A stretch of 54,786 nt of DNA from Laspinema palackyanum D2c. GTDB lineage: Bacteria > Cyanobacteriota > Cyanobacteriia > Cyanobacteriales > Laspinemataceae. Below the pieces are notes generated by a model, which ran no database searches, was not told the DNA's origin, and saw nothing but the letters and a program-made list of their open reading frames with translations. Location: NCBI RefSeq assembly GCF_025370875.1, contig NZ_JAMXFD010000034.1, positions 1 to 54,786 on the forward strand, read 5' to 3'. The position numbers and the translations under genes are program-made. Below, piece after piece: positions 1 to 8,945 of the stretch (positions are counted from its first letter, which is position 1; every line of letters starts with the position of its first letter).

Positions 1-1022
1 CTGGTTAATGACCACCGTTGATCTGTCTGTGAGCCATTATCACCATTACGCCCAGATGTTTCACAGTCCCAAAGTTGAAGTGCAGCACCATTCGTATTGC
101 CGGGAGCACCAGCTACATCGATACACTTGCCAGACAATGAATTTACAATAAACCTGCCATTGTTATCAATGCCTGAGGCAGATGGACTAGAAATCGCACT
201 ATTTATTGCATTCGCCATTTGACGTTGTAGATAAGCATCGGATGGCATATCATTATGAGCAAGACGTTTTGCCTTAGTTCCATTAGATCTTGAAGGCCAG
301 GGTCGATAACCTGGACAAGTAACTTCCCAACTTTCACACGAGATTCTAAACTCAGATCCGTCTTCGTTTCGAGCCAAGCTTTGTTCTTGCTGATCACAAT
401 TTTTAGCTTGGCACCGAGATATAGATCCGTTAACAAGTCTGCTATCCACCGGGACTAAGTTCCCTGATGCAACAGCATTTTCTTGCCATCTATTAAAAAA
501 GTAATTTACATTCGATGGAACTCCACGACGAGTTACAGGTTCGCGCAAACCCCCAGCAGCTGTAGGGTCGATGACTCCCAAAAATTCAATACTTCTATTA
601 ATTCGAGGAGCCAGGCTAAGAAGAGAGTCACCCCCAAAACTATGTCCAATTAAAACTAGCGGGCGATTTCGCTCCAGTCTGTTATTGATGAAATCAGCCG
701 CTTCTCGGAGGAAAGCAGCATCATTAGAAGTGCTGCTTATTTGACCCGCACCATCTCTAAAAGTATCCCAGGGCACTAATCGAAACTCTGCTCCACGTCT
801 TTCAAGTTCTCTAAGAACTGTCCCCATATATATCCCCCGATTTTGGCGATTCCAAACACAACAGTCTTGATAACCGTTTACAAGTACAACGTATGGACGA
901 GGGGAGGATTGAGCATCAACTTTTTTTGTCGTAAATCTAGCTATTCCTAAAGGATTGATAACCAGAAAAAAGGTGAGTGAAAATGTAACAAGACTCCCTA
1001 GAATACGGCGATAAACTTTCAT
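1..1022 (-). CDS. Secreted alpha/beta hydrolase with C-terminal ricin-type lectin repeats (5' part; gene continues at 54448-54766)
   Basis: The reading frame starts at ATG 1022 and stays open to base 1. Residues 1-27 are a basic start followed by a hydrophobic stretch, a likely signal peptide. Residues 126-131 read GHSFGG, the nucleophile elbow of serine alpha/beta hydrolases (Ser128), and D152 in FLGVIDPT is a candidate acid. Several Cys (CC near 54-55 and others later) suit an exported protein. The last part starts a lectin repeat (SGKCIDVAG, LQLWDC, QRW). Bases 1-20 equal 54767-54786; joining them continues the frame to a stop at 54448 and gives a 446-residue protein with three QxW repeats. 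The likely role is an extracellular lipase- or esterase-like enzyme tethered to carbohydrate. The substrate is unknown. Confidence 0.8.
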   Translation of the reverse strand, partial: MKVYRRILGSLVTFSLTFFLVINPLGIARFTTKKVDAQSSPRPYVVLVNGYQDCCVWNRQNRGIYMGTVLRELERRGAEFRLVPWDTFRDGAGQISSTSNDAAFLREAADFINNRLERNRPLVLIGHSFGGDSLLSLAPRINRSIEFLGVIDPTAAGGLREPVTRRGVPSNVNYFFNRWQENAVASGNLVPVDSRLVNGSISRCQAKNCDQQEQSLARNEDGSEFRISCESWEVTCPGYRPWPSRSNGTKAKRLAHNDMPSDAYLQRQMANAINSAISSPSASGIDNNGRFIVNSLSGKCIDVAGAPGNTNGAALQLWDCETSGRNGDNGSQTDQRWSLT

Positions 1023-1765
1023 AAGCGTAAGACTTGAGAACTTACTTAAGCTAAACAATGTAGTAGACATTCAAGCACATCCAGCCACTTACCCCAACCT
1101 GAAGATGAAATACAGGTGACTCCTTAAAATTTATCGAACAGGGGATCTAGGTCGTGACTGTCTGAAAAAGTAGCGAACCCTGAATTTTTTAATTCTAGCT
1201 TTCTTTTTCTGATTTAGGTAAAATAGATTAAGATTTTTAAAAAACTAAACATAGACTCAAGCTTAATAATAAGTATTTTTTCTTGACCCAAAGGTAGAGC
1301 AGGTTTGTTGAATAGATAGTGGAAATGACAGGCTACTATTTTAAGGCTTTCTCTCAACTGCCCAAAGTACCCCTGTGGCAAAAATTACCTCCACTGCAAG
1401 CACCACTAACCGAGATGCAAACTACTCCCGACCTCCTTCATAGCCAATCGCCGTAAACCACTCTACTGACCCTGACCGATTCAGAGCCACCTGCCGCCAG
1501 CAAATTCGGAACTGATCGCCACTGACCAACCCGAGACAATTTGGAACCAATCGCCGCAGAGCCTCGGACTCGAAACGCACTGGCACTTATTCCAGCCTAG
1601 ATCCACTCCAAGCAAGGTGAGCGATCACCTTCGATAGTCAACCGAGCAGTCTGGATCTACTCATCATCTACAACTCAACGAGTTCCGCATAGACACAAAA
1701 GCTGGCACAAGCAGATCGCCGACCATAAACAAGATCGCTCGGCAAGCATTCCAGGCAAGCGCTAT
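1023..1765. other. Gene-poor stretch upstream of the hydrolase gene
   Basis: No convincing reading frame on either strand. The part next to the hydrolase start (1023-1300) is AT-rich and probably holds its promoter. The part from 1380 to 1760 is richer in GC and looks like decayed coding DNA with scattered GATCGCC motifs, but I could not assign it. Confidence 0.4.
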
Positions 1766-2068
1766 TCAGCTAACGATGAACTGGACCATGAGCCGGTCTC
1801 GCTGCACTCCCTGGACCTCGCCCTCCCGGACTTCCTCCTCGCAGGTGAACTGGTCAATGTACGGCGCTTCGATGCGATCGCCAATCTCATATTTGGGCGG
1901 CGGGGGAGGGGTGGGTTGAGACGAGGCGATCGCTTCTGAATCCTGAGCAGAGTCCAGAAGCGATTTGCGATGCTCATAGATTTTGTCGCCAGACCGACTA
2001 TCTGAAAGGGAGAACTCAAAAGCTGAACCCCTACCTGGTAAGGAGGTAAGGCTCCGAACGGGTTGAAG
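1766..2068 (-). pseudogene. Remnant of a small plasmid protein gene
   Basis: One minus-strand frame is open from about 2068 to a TGA at 1766-1768. It encodes a protein-like C-terminus (KYEIGDRIEAPYID, then EEEVREGEVQGV and a final MVQFIVS) after a proline run. There is no in-frame ATG. An ATG at about 2073 lies in a neighbouring frame that stops after 13 codons, which suggests a frameshift or decay. The overlapping frame on the same strand is arginine- and serine-rich and looks like a shadow. It follows the primase gene on the same strand. Function unknown. Confidence 0.35.
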
Positions 2069-2124
2069 TCATTTCAGCGATTTTGGTCAAACCTCGCAAC
2101 GTGGGTGGCAGCCACGAAGAGGAA

Positions 2125-5028
2125 TCACCCGAGGTCTAGCGGGATTTGAGTCGGTGGGTTGAACTCGCCGGTGACACGAGAGCAGATAGCCGGACCATAC
2201 AGCTTTAACAGCCGGATCAAATCCTCCAACTCCTCTCGGGTCATTGCGAATTTAGTTAGCTTCCCATAGCGCTGTTTGACAAATCCTGTTAACTGCTGAT
2301 GGCTTGCTACCCCTTGAGCAACCAGTTCTTGTACTAAAGAGTGAGCTTCCATTGCTAGATGACGTGGTGTTGGTTCAGGGCTTACCTCCTCGTCACCAAG
2401 CTCAGTGTCGGGTGGAGTGTCGGGTCGGATATCGGGTGGAGTGTCGGGTTGAAACCCCTGCCCAGTGGAGATAGTGTCGGGGATGTTGGGTTGTCCGTCC
2501 TCATATACCACTGTATTTTTGATTTTTTCATCTTGCGGGGAAGATGGGTTAACCTCTTCATTTTTTAACTCCCCTATAGTTGAAGTTAACCCGACATACC
2601 CGACACTATCCTTGCCCAGCAAGGATTCTGTACTCGACACTAACCCGACACTAGACCCAACATTAGACCCGACACTCAGCACTGTTGATGTCAATGTTTC
2701 TAGCACCGTCGGGGACTGTTCATCTTCCCTTCTCAACCGGATGCCCTGAAAATATCGACCCTTAGAGGAGCGTTTCACCTCGATATTCCAACCCAGTGAC
2801 TCGAAAAGTTCTTTGAGGGTAGGGGTGAAATTGGTAAGGTTCAGCGCTGACTTCACCCCGGCCCCTCGGCAGTAGTGATTGTAAGCACCAAATAGAGTGG
2901 ATGCTTCTGGGTTGTACGCCTCTGCCTTCCACTCGTCACAATTAGCACCCACCTGGATTTTGGCGGATGGATCTAAGATGAGATGATCATTGACCCAGGC
3001 TGGGAGTGAATCCCTGAGCTTGCTCTCCCAGAATGCAGGGGACATCGCTACATCATTTCCCCCGCCGCGCAACGTCGCCTCAATTTCCTCGGAGGAAATT
3101 GACAGCAGATAGCGGGTGAAGGCCGGTAATTCAGCCTTAAATTTTCGTTCAAGAGCTTGCACCTCTGGGCCGCCCTCGCGATCAAACGCCATTGTGATAA
3201 TCCGCCGCGATAGCCATGTTCCCTGGCTCTCCGAACCGTGAAATATCGGGTAGTTGGCGGTGACGACGTGCAAGGCAGTGGGAGCGAATTCTACCGGGTT
3301 TTGATGGAGGTGTCGCCCTCGGAGTTTCATCCCTCCGGTGCTTTTCTTGAACTCGGACAGACCACAAGAGCGGATCGCATCCTGATCATCATGGATCGCG
3401 AACCGTTTCCCTAGCAGGTCAATAATTTCATGCTTGTCCGACAGTCCGGCGATCGTGCCATTCCAGCAATTGTCTTCACCGGCGATCGCCTCAATCAGGC
3501 GCACTAAAGTGGATTTCCCTGTCCCACCTTTGCCGATGAGAAACAAAAATTTGTGCAGGTGGCTCATGCCCCGGATCCCGGCGGCGATGAAACACTCAAT
3601 CATTCGCTGCCTGTTGCGATCGCCATAGGTCACGAAGTCAAGCCATTGGGCGATCGAACCAAAGTCTCCAGCCTCCGGTGAGTGATACCGTCGGGGTAGC
3701 TGCCAAGTTAGTCGGTATCCGGGAGCGTGTTCGCCAAATGAGTTGCTCTGAAGATTAAAAACGCCGTCAACAAACGGGATAAGTTTGGGGTCTGCATCGA
3801 ATGTTTTAACCTTAAATTTGGCCCGCATCAGCCGCTCAATGGATGCTACCAGTCCGGCTCCATAGCTTTTCCCTTGACGATCTAGGCAACCCTGGATGAC
3901 TGCATGGACCTCCACCACATCGCACCGGGACCATAATCCGGGCTTCTCGACTCCGTACCACTTCCACTCGCCTGCCTGGATGTCCCATGCTAGGCGATCG
4001 CGCCATCCGTCAAACAATTCGTGTGCATAATCGCTGGCGCTTTTCTTTTGAGGCTTTTTGCCATCGTGGTTGTCAGGCAAGTTTTCGATTAGCTGGCGAG
4101 TCTCTCCCAGGGCTTGCCCGTATGCCCTGTTGAGTTTTTTAATTAGTTCCTCTCGGTTCTCCATCTCTGCCTTCACTAAGTCTGCGATATCTTGATTGTC
4201 GGGGATGTCAAGATAATCCGCCAGATCTATGACTGGGATTCCCCACCGATGGCAGATTTGGGCTATCTTCTCTGCCTTCTTTTCCCCTGTGGAATCCATG
4301 TCCCGGATCAGGGCAATCCCTGCAATCCCGGCCTTTTGGAGTCTGAGAATTGCGGCTTCTATTTCGCCCGTAGATGCACTTCCTGAAGGGGTGACCGTCA
4401 CAAACTGAAGCCAACGAGAAGCATCCGCGCATTTCTCTCCCTCAACCCAGAGAATCCATTTCCCTGTTCCTTCGGCAATTGCTTCCTCTTCCTTATAAAG
4501 GGGCCACGGCTTGTCGCCCTTTTTCGCGATAGTTTGCCCCGCTTCGTTGATGTGATAAGGGGTAAAGCGCTTTTTGTTGCCGCTGGCGGGGTCGAATCGG
4601 ATCACCCACTGGGTGTCGCTGTAAGGGTAGGTGGTATGAGTTCCCTTGCTATCCCGATGCTTCTGAGGTGGAGTCGGCTGGCACTGTAGTCGGGCTAACT
4701 CTCCCGATTCGGGGATAGGCGCGGGTTTCGCTTTTTTAGCAGGCGAGCGCTGGATGGTCTTGTGGGCTTGATCCTTCTCAAAGCGTTCTGGGGCGATGGC
4801 TTTGAGGATCTCTAGGGAGTCGCAATCCCCTGAAAAACATTTGAATTTGGTAGGCTCGGTGCGGCTGTAACTTAAGTTTTTTCCCCCGCACACCGGGCAT
4901 TCATATTTTCCTGTGGAGGTGGGCGTGAGGCGATCTGCGTATTGGCTGAGATCTACCAACTGGCGATCGCTTGAACTCTCGTAACCCGACGTGGATTGAG
5001 TAGATTCTGCTAGGATTGAGTTATTCAT
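2125..5028 (-). CDS. Plasmid primase-helicase (zinc finger, TOPRIM, SF3-type helicase)
   Basis: A 967-residue protein. A start at ATG 5028 is chosen over one 11 codons upstream because AAAGGAGG lies just ahead of it. Domains in order: a CHC2-like zinc finger (C44, C47, C64, C69); a TOPRIM region from about 190 to 280 (WVEGEK with E197, then RDMD near 243-245); a D5-type region; and an SF3-like ATPase with Walker A GKGGTGKST at 499-507. Then come a low-complexity linker (about 770-890, many PDTPPD and VGSxVG units) and a helical C-terminus. Such proteins prime and unwind DNA for phage and plasmid replication, and this is the only replication-initiator candidate in the window. The linker DNA carries the 12-bp repeat blocks listed separately. 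Confidence 0.88.
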   Translation of the reverse strand: MNNSILAESTQSTSGYESSSDRQLVDLSQYADRLTPTSTGKYECPVCGGKNLSYSRTEPTKFKCFSGDCDSLEILKAIAPERFEKDQAHKTIQRSPAKKAKPAPIPESGELARLQCQPTPPQKHRDSKGTHTTYPYSDTQWVIRFDPASGNKKRFTPYHINEAGQTIAKKGDKPWPLYKEEEAIAEGTGKWILWVEGEKCADASRWLQFVTVTPSGSASTGEIEAAILRLQKAGIAGIALIRDMDSTGEKKAEKIAQICHRWGIPVIDLADYLDIPDNQDIADLVKAEMENREELIKKLNRAYGQALGETRQLIENLPDNHDGKKPQKKSASDYAHELFDGWRDRLAWDIQAGEWKWYGVEKPGLWSRCDVVEVHAVIQGCLDRQGKSYGAGLVASIERLMRAKFKVKTFDADPKLIPFVDGVFNLQSNSFGEHAPGYRLTWQLPRRYHSPEAGDFGSIAQWLDFVTYGDRNRQRMIECFIAAGIRGMSHLHKFLFLIGKGGTGKSTLVRLIEAIAGEDNCWNGTIAGLSDKHEIIDLLGKRFAIHDDQDAIRSCGLSEFKKSTGGMKLRGRHLHQNPVEFAPTALHVVTANYPIFHGSESQGTWLSRRIITMAFDREGGPEVQALERKFKAELPAFTRYLLSISSEEIEATLRGGGNDVAMSPAFWESKLRDSLPAWVNDHLILDPSAKIQVGANCDEWKAEAYNPEASTLFGAYNHYCRGAGVKSALNLTNFTPTLKELFESLGWNIEVKRSSKGRYFQGIRLRREDEQSPTVLETLTSTVLSVGSNVGSSVGLVSSTESLLGKDSVGYVGLTSTIGELKNEEVNPSSPQDEKIKNTVVYEDGQPNIPDTISTGQGFQPDTPPDIRPDTPPDTELGDEEVSPEPTPRHLAMEAHSLVQELVAQGVASHQQLTGFVKQRYGKLTKFAMTREELEDLIRLLKLYGPAICSRVTGEFNPPTQIPLDLG
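2404..2676. repeat. Two inverted blocks of about 12-bp AGTGTCGGGT repeats inside the primase gene
   Basis: Block 1 has GTGTCGGGTNGA-like units starting at 2405, 2417, 2429 and 2441 (exact 12-bp steps) and another at 2474. Block 2 has the reverse complement, ACCCGACACT, at 2589, 2598, 2632, 2643, 2655 and 2667. The two blocks face each other across about 100 bp that is richer in A and T. The repeats encode the PDTPPD/VGSxVG linker of the primase. The arrangement resembles iterons around an AT-rich origin segment, although simple coding repeats are possible. Confidence 0.6.
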
Positions 5029-5457
5029 GGGGCCTCCTTTATGGTGGAAGGGGTCCCTCACACTTCTTCATTTCCCCTCAATCATTTCTGGCTATCTTTT
5101 AGTGCTAAGATAAACTCAGAATTTGTTTGTAATACCTGTTGGTATTTTTTGGTGGGGTGTTCTCTGCGGCGGTTGCTGGAAACAACCGGAAGCGCGGGGG
5201 ACCTCTTTTTTTTATAGATTAATTCTATCACTGAATTAGCGAAGGGTGTTAATAGCTTCGCCGTTAGTTTGGTTCAGCCGACCCTATATTTTACCGCTTC
5301 ACTCTTTGTAAGCTGTACAAGATGGCTGGCGCTCGTATCCGTTGCCAGCTATCGGGCTGAAAATTGATTCCTATTAAGAATTTATTAGAATTAAAACCTC
5401 ATAAAAACTTTAACCTCTGTTGTGTAAACCCGGTGTACCTGGCGAAACTTCAGGTTT
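5029..5457. promoter_or_regulatory. Leader and promoter region of the primase gene
   Basis: There is no gene in this 430-bp gap. The primase Shine-Dalgarno (AAAGGAGG on the minus strand) is at its edge. Further upstream is a hairpin with GGTTG/CAACC arms at about 5173-5195, and a second with GCTGGC/GCCAGC arms at about 5325-5350. These may control expression of the replication protein. No promoter boxes can be assigned with confidence. Confidence 0.35.
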
Positions 5458-5640
5458 TTACTGAGCTTTTTTGATCGCCACCGCACCCCCATCAGCCAGT
5501 TTAACCCGATCCGAGTAGACCCCATCCCGGAATAGGGCCAGAAGGTAGCGAGGGCGATCGGCTTCGGAGAATTTCGCCCAGAGGGGTGCTCGGTTCGCGG
5601 CTGTATTCGCATAAATCAGCCGATATGGGTCGAGTTGCAT
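5458..5640 (-). CDS. Small conserved-looking plasmid protein, 60 aa
   Basis: Starts at ATG 5640 with AGGAG six bases upstream (CCAGGAGCGATC). The protein has a balanced composition (RLIYANTAANRAPLWAKF, then RPRYLLALFRDG) unlike the basic shadow frame that overlaps it. No domain is recognised. It lies upstream of the primase gene on the same strand, with 430 bp between. An inverted repeat, ATTCACTC/GAGTGAAT (5655-5662 and 5683-5690), sits just upstream of its ribosome site. Confidence 0.55.
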   Translation of the reverse strand: MQLDPYRLIYANTAANRAPLWAKFSEADRPRYLLALFRDGVYSDRVKLADGGAVAIKKAQ

Positions 5641-5654
5641 GATCGCTCCTGGGG

Positions 5655-5690
5655 ATTCACTCTGAAAAATTTCAGTCCATCTGAGTGAAT
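5655..5690. promoter_or_regulatory. Inverted repeat upstream of the 60-aa gene
   Basis: ATTCACTC (5655-5662) and GAGTGAAT (5683-5690) are perfect 8-bp arms around a 20-bp centre. Its place 15 bp before the start codon suggests an operator or an mRNA hairpin. The HTH protein encoded at 6026-6268 is a possible but untested binder. Confidence 0.35.
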
Positions 5691-6025
5691 CGGGTCTCCA
5701 TCTGGTGCTTTTTGAGTGGAATAGTTGGATGTTTCATCTTTTTTACCAACTCAATGAGTTAATTACACCCTTTAGTTTAAACAACATCGCTTTAATTTCT
5801 GTTTCATAGCAACTTAGTTAATTTTATTTCGATTTAATCCGTGCATCTTTTACAGCGAATAGATTTCACTCCATGACTTAAATTATTTCTTTTCTCTGAG
5901 TAACCCCCGTACATTACTGATTGATGGTAATAATATAGCCTCGTGTATTGAATTTATCAGGGCAACGAATCGGGAGAATAGTAACCTTTTGGCGCGGGTC
6001 AGCGACGGAAGCGATCACAGGTTAG
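5691..6025. other. AT-rich intergenic stretch
   Basis: No gene seen. The sequence from about 5740 to 5950 is clearly richer in A and T than its neighbours and lies between the primase-side gene and an HTH gene. It could serve as a promoter region or a duplex-unwinding region, but nothing specific marks it. Confidence 0.3.
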
Positions 6026-6268
6026 CTAGGCGGATTCATCCGGCACGTACTCCAAAAGATCGGAGGGTGTGACTCCCAGGTAACGACACAAAGCGTTTAG
6101 TTTGTCATGATCAAGGTTGCTCGGCATGAGATCTGCATTTTTGATTTTTGATGCAGTAGCACGGGAGACCCCCATAGCTCCTGCGATCGCTATCACGCTG
6201 ACCTTTTGCCTAGCCATCAACTCCCGTAAGCGCCATCTAATCAAGGTTTTCGCTATTGCTGACATCAT
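6026..6268 (-). CDS. Cro/CI-type helix-turn-helix regulator, 80 aa
   Basis: A short protein made almost only of an HTH_XRE-like domain: RLRELMARQKVSVIAIAGAM leads into GVSRATASKIKNAD (turn and recognition helix), then LNALCRYLGVTPSDLLEY, the typical end of this fold. The start at 6268 follows a weak GGAG. Such small repressors often control plasmid copy number or neighbouring genes. The next gene, 6638-7036, is divergent, and the perfect inverted repeat GACCG-TAT-CGGTC (6565-6577) in the gap between them is a candidate operator. Confidence 0.75.
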   Translation of the reverse strand: MMSAIAKTLIRWRLRELMARQKVSVIAIAGAMGVSRATASKIKNADLMPSNLDHDKLNALCRYLGVTPSDLLEYVPDESA

Positions 6269-6637
6269 CTGCTTTATTCTCCACTATCGCGTGATTCAAG
6301 TCTATTGTCCGCTTAATTGAGATAAACGTCAAAGAAATCTTGACATATATAAAAATATCTGCTACAAGTGTAATCATTAAGGGACCGAAAGTACCCCCAG
6401 AAACTCCCGGATGCAACCCGGTTGATCAAAGTTATCTCGCGGAGATCACCTCGGAATTCCACAAAAAAACGAGACCCCATAGCCCGAAAGCTCCAGGGTC
6501 CCACCTTTAGGGGAGATCACTCCCCCCACGAACTGAACATTGACAACCGAATAATCATTTTCATGACCGTATCGGTCTAGCTGGGGTGCTACCAACACCC
6601 TGGCCGTAACGTTCAGCCTTTTATTTTTTGTTTCACC
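6269..6637. promoter_or_regulatory. Divergent intergenic region with inverted repeat 6565-6577
   Basis: This 370-bp gap separates the HTH gene from a rightward small gene. It contains the perfect inverted repeat GACCG-TAT-CGGTC at 6565-6577, about 60 bp before the ATG at 6638, and an imperfect GGGGTG/CACCCT hairpin close behind. A 63-codon minus-strand frame here has no coding character. Confidence 0.4.
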
Positions 6638-7036
6638 ATGACTAACTTATCAAATTCCGTCCCCAAGTGCCTGTCTTTCTACTGCCAGCAGGCATCCGAC
6701 AAGCTCTACCCTTACATTCAAAACGGCGCATCCCTCACTCTGGATGATGCTCTGCGGCTGGTCTCCCTTTCCGGGTATGCAGCCCTAGAAGCCAGTCGGA
6801 GTGAGGGTATGGCTGGTTTTGGGATGTCGCTGACTAACCTCGAAGGTTGTAACGAACCATTCGACGGGTTCCCAGTGGGTGAATCCCTTTGGCTAGTTTC
6901 AATGACAGTAGAAGAATGGATCGGACTCGGCACTTGGGCCTCCGCCCTCGCCTCCATCCGACTGCGAGACATGGAAAACGCCAAAGTTCGGGAGATGGTG
7001 ATGCAGTCCCGCGAATTTCAGGAGGCCCTAGCATGA
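6638..7036 (+). CDS. Hypothetical protein, 132 aa
   Basis: Opens at ATG 6638 and ends in GCATGAG, overlapping the next small start. Composition is soluble and slightly acidic, with two Cys near the start (PKCLSFYCQQASDKL) and a middle part rich in Gly and Glu (MAGFGMSLTNLEGC). Two long frames on the other strand are serine- and arginine-rich shadows. I do not recognise the family. A short membrane peptide is encoded in an overlapping ATGA unit just after it. Confidence 0.6.
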   Translation: MTNLSNSVPKCLSFYCQQASDKLYPYIQNGASLTLDDALRLVSLSGYAALEASRSEGMAGFGMSLTNLEGCNEPFDGFPVGESLWLVSMTVEEWIGLGTWASALASIRLRDMENAKVREMVMQSREFQEALA

Positions 7037-7152
7037 GTGTTTTTTTTGATGTTCTACTCACCCTCGTAGTTGCATATCTCTCATTTCTAACCTCAACTTC
7101 GAGACTGTTCGACTGTCGCTCGGACCTTCGGCGATCTCCTCGACCCCAGTGA
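7033..7152 (+). CDS. Small single-pass membrane peptide, 39 aa
   Basis: ATG at 7033 overlaps the TGA of the previous gene (ATGA), typical of translational coupling. The peptide begins MSVFFDVLLTLVVAYLSFL, one hydrophobic helix, and ends in a basic tail. It is too short for family assignment. Confidence 0.45.
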   Translation: MSVFFDVLLTLVVAYLSFLTSTSRLFDCRSDLRRSPRPQ

Positions 7153-7200
7153 CACCAGGACCCTAATTTACCTGCCCTAACGAACAACACCATTCACCCG

Positions 7201-7293
7201 GAAGTGCCTCACCGGACCTCAGAAGACCCGGTGAGGTACTTCACCTAAAAATCGGATCACCTATAGCGCGGGATAAGGGCCACCTTATCCCGC
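7201..7293 (+). terminator. Two strong consecutive hairpins
   Basis: The first has 15-nt arms (7201-7215 and 7228-7242) that pair with a single G-U. The second pairs GGGATAAGG with CCTTATCCC, extended by AGCG/CGCT with one bulge (7265-7293), and is followed by a T-rich run. Placed 50-140 bp after the small two-gene unit, they probably end its transcript. The rest of the gap to 7561 shows no gene. Confidence 0.6.
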
Positions 7294-7561
7294 TATTTTA
7301 TTTGGGCCTTGCCCCTCGCTGGATTCGAGATGGTTTGGCGGTCGGGAAATGGTCTCCTTTAGAGGTGTTTTATGTCCAACTGGACTGAACAGCCTCCAAC
7401 GTAAAAGTCAGAAGCCATCAACAATTTCTCAACTCTCCAATAACTGCCTAACACCCAAGCCACATAAAGGCTTTGCAGGTGAGGTATGGAGGTGGTCATT
7501 AATCCTAAGCTACCCCCAAAAATATCCGCTAATCATTCCCATAAAATCAGGAGATTTTTCT

Positions 7562-7897
7562 ATGTACGCAATATCCAACCGGAGCAATCAATCTCTGCAA
7601 AAGCCAAGCCAACCCGTCGGGGTCACCATGAACCCTGAAGAATTTTGTGACCGATTTTTACCGTTGCGTCATCCCGGTGACAAACTCAATGCTCGGTCTG
7701 GCCGTCGGTCGCGGTGTATCCGATTTTTGGCGGCAGTTTTAAGTCAGTTCACCGGCGAAACCATCTTAGAGTCGCGTATCGATAAATGGGGTCCCGGCCT
7801 AACCTTCTCAAATATTCCTTGCCCATTCACGGCACTTCTGGCGTTGTTGGCCCAATTCCATGCCGAGGAAATCCAAAAAATCGGCAAACGCTTCTGA
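7562..7897 (+). CDS. Hypothetical protein, 111 aa
   Basis: I start it at ATG 7562 because ATCAGGAG lies 8 nt upstream. The frame is open 71 codons further up but that part reads as low-quality sequence. The protein includes VTMNPEEFCDRFLPLRHP and a basic RSGRRSRCIRFLAAVLSQF, ending in a helical LLALLAQFHAEEIQKIGKRF. It looks like a small regulatory or DNA-associated plasmid protein, but no family is recognised. A strong terminator follows at 7921. Confidence 0.6.
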   Translation: MYAISNRSNQSLQKPSQPVGVTMNPEEFCDRFLPLRHPGDKLNARSGRRSRCIRFLAAVLSQFTGETILESRIDKWGPGLTFSNIPCPFTALLALLAQFHAEEIQKIGKRF

Positions 7898-7920
7898 GTT
7901 CTAGCGAGAATCTCGTCCAT

Positions 7921-7947
7921 CCCCTCCCAGTTGAGGGGATTTTTTTT
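7921..7947 (+). terminator. Intrinsic terminator
   Basis: CCCCTC (7921-7926) and GAGGGG (7933-7938) form a stem with a 6-nt loop, followed by A and eight T. It lies 24 bp after the 111-aa gene. It belongs to the CCCTC/GAGGG hairpin family found at several places in the window. Confidence 0.8.
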
Positions 7948-8080
7948 GCCTAAAAGTGCAGCTAAAATCACTCGTTCACAGGTTTCGCTGCCCAAATTGC
8001 GACTCCTCTCTCATTTATGTCCAAATAGAAACAGGGCGTATTAGGAATAATGATGCGCTGCGACCAAAAATCGTCCCAAT

Positions 8081-8300
8081 TTAGGCGGCAGTATTAAATG
8101 CAAAAATAGATGAATCCATGAGCTTCTAGCGTGGCAGGTGTGATCCAATCTCGAACAAGGTTGGCAACCCCTCCCTCTAAACTGGAATATCCAACCTGCA
8201 TAGCTGGCAGAAGCCGACCGATTCACCGGCACTGGATTCGTCACCGTCCCGCAAGCAAGTCAGGCATCCCTCATCCAATGAGTAACCCAACGCGCCCAGG
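8081..8300 (-). pseudogene. Decayed copy of a small double-CxxC zinc-finger-like gene
   Basis: Read leftward, the frame gives CLTCLRDGDESSAGESV, then CQLCRLDIPV, followed by an in-frame TAG, then EGLPTLFEIG and a second TAG, and ends in a TAA at 8081-8083. The same segment recurs at 53079-53278 without these two stops. Two CxxC pairs suggest zinc binding. This copy has two nonsense codons and is almost certainly dead. Confidence 0.55.
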
Positions 8301-8653
8301 CAGATTTCAAAAAAGCGATCGCCTCCGAGGGAGAAAAAGCCACCAATTCCCCCGCCGGTGAACAACCAGAAGAAGGCAGGGCGATCGTCGAAGATGGTGA
8401 TAAACCCATCAATTCCCCCCCCGGTGAACAACCAGAAGAAGGCAGGGCGATCGCCTCTGATGGTGAGCAACCCTTCGAGGGCATCGAAGGAGCGACCGAT
8501 TCCCCCGATGGTGAGCAACCCTTCGAGGGTAAGGCGATCGCTCAGTGGCGACTCGAATTCCGGGATTTTCGGGTAAGGGAAGCGCCGGACCAAAAGGTGT
8601 TTTTGAGGGGATGGCGCAACCGGGACCGGGCATTGCTGGAGAAAGTGAAGTAA
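8282..8653 (+). pseudogene. 3' part of a gene with HIP1-containing internal repeats, start missing
   Basis: The frame opens right after a TGA and runs to TAA 8651-8653 with no in-frame ATG, so the 5' end seems lost. The protein has repeats of the type GEQPEEGRAI and DGEQPFEG, several starting with GCGATCGC (AIA), then a normal-looking basic tail (QWRLEFRDFRVREAPDQKVF). A terminator starts 4 bp after the stop, which supports a real gene end. Its 5' boundary coincides with the duplicated segment described at 8081-8300. A long minus-strand frame here is mostly the hydrophobic mirror of these repeats. Confidence 0.45.
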
Positions 8654-8657
8654 TTGA

Positions 8658-8682
8658 AACCCCCTCAGTGAGGGGTTTTTTT
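8658..8682 (+). terminator. Intrinsic terminator
   Basis: ACCCCCTC and GAGGGGT form an 8/7-nt stem with a 3-nt loop, followed by a run of T. It ends the repeat-containing gene fragment just upstream. Confidence 0.8.
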
Positions 8683-8945
8683 ATGGCAATCGCAACTAAG
8701 ACCCTCACCGAGAGGGAATGGGCTTAGTCAGAGTGCATCCTAAATTGCCCCGTTTTTTGGCAGCAGCGCACTAGGAATCCGGTTGCGCCCCATCCTAATT
8801 TCTGCCTAAATTGGATCGGGGTCGGAAATCAAAAAGACTCCTCCCAATAGAGGGCGTCTGTCGGTAGCACCAGTTAGGCTGCATCATTTCTTGGGAATCA
8901 ACCTCGGGAAATTCATCCTCTGGACAAACTGCTTCCGGTTCATCT

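Noticed and set aside
6718-7193. Two long minus-strand frames opposite the 132-aa gene.
   Set aside because: Serine/arginine-rich shadow composition, no ribosome sites.
8177-8593. A 138-codon minus-strand frame with hydrophobic repeats looks like a membrane protein.
   Set aside because: It mirrors the repeats of the plus-strand gene fragment and ends in the decayed double-CxxC segment; the plus strand has a normal C-terminus and a terminator.
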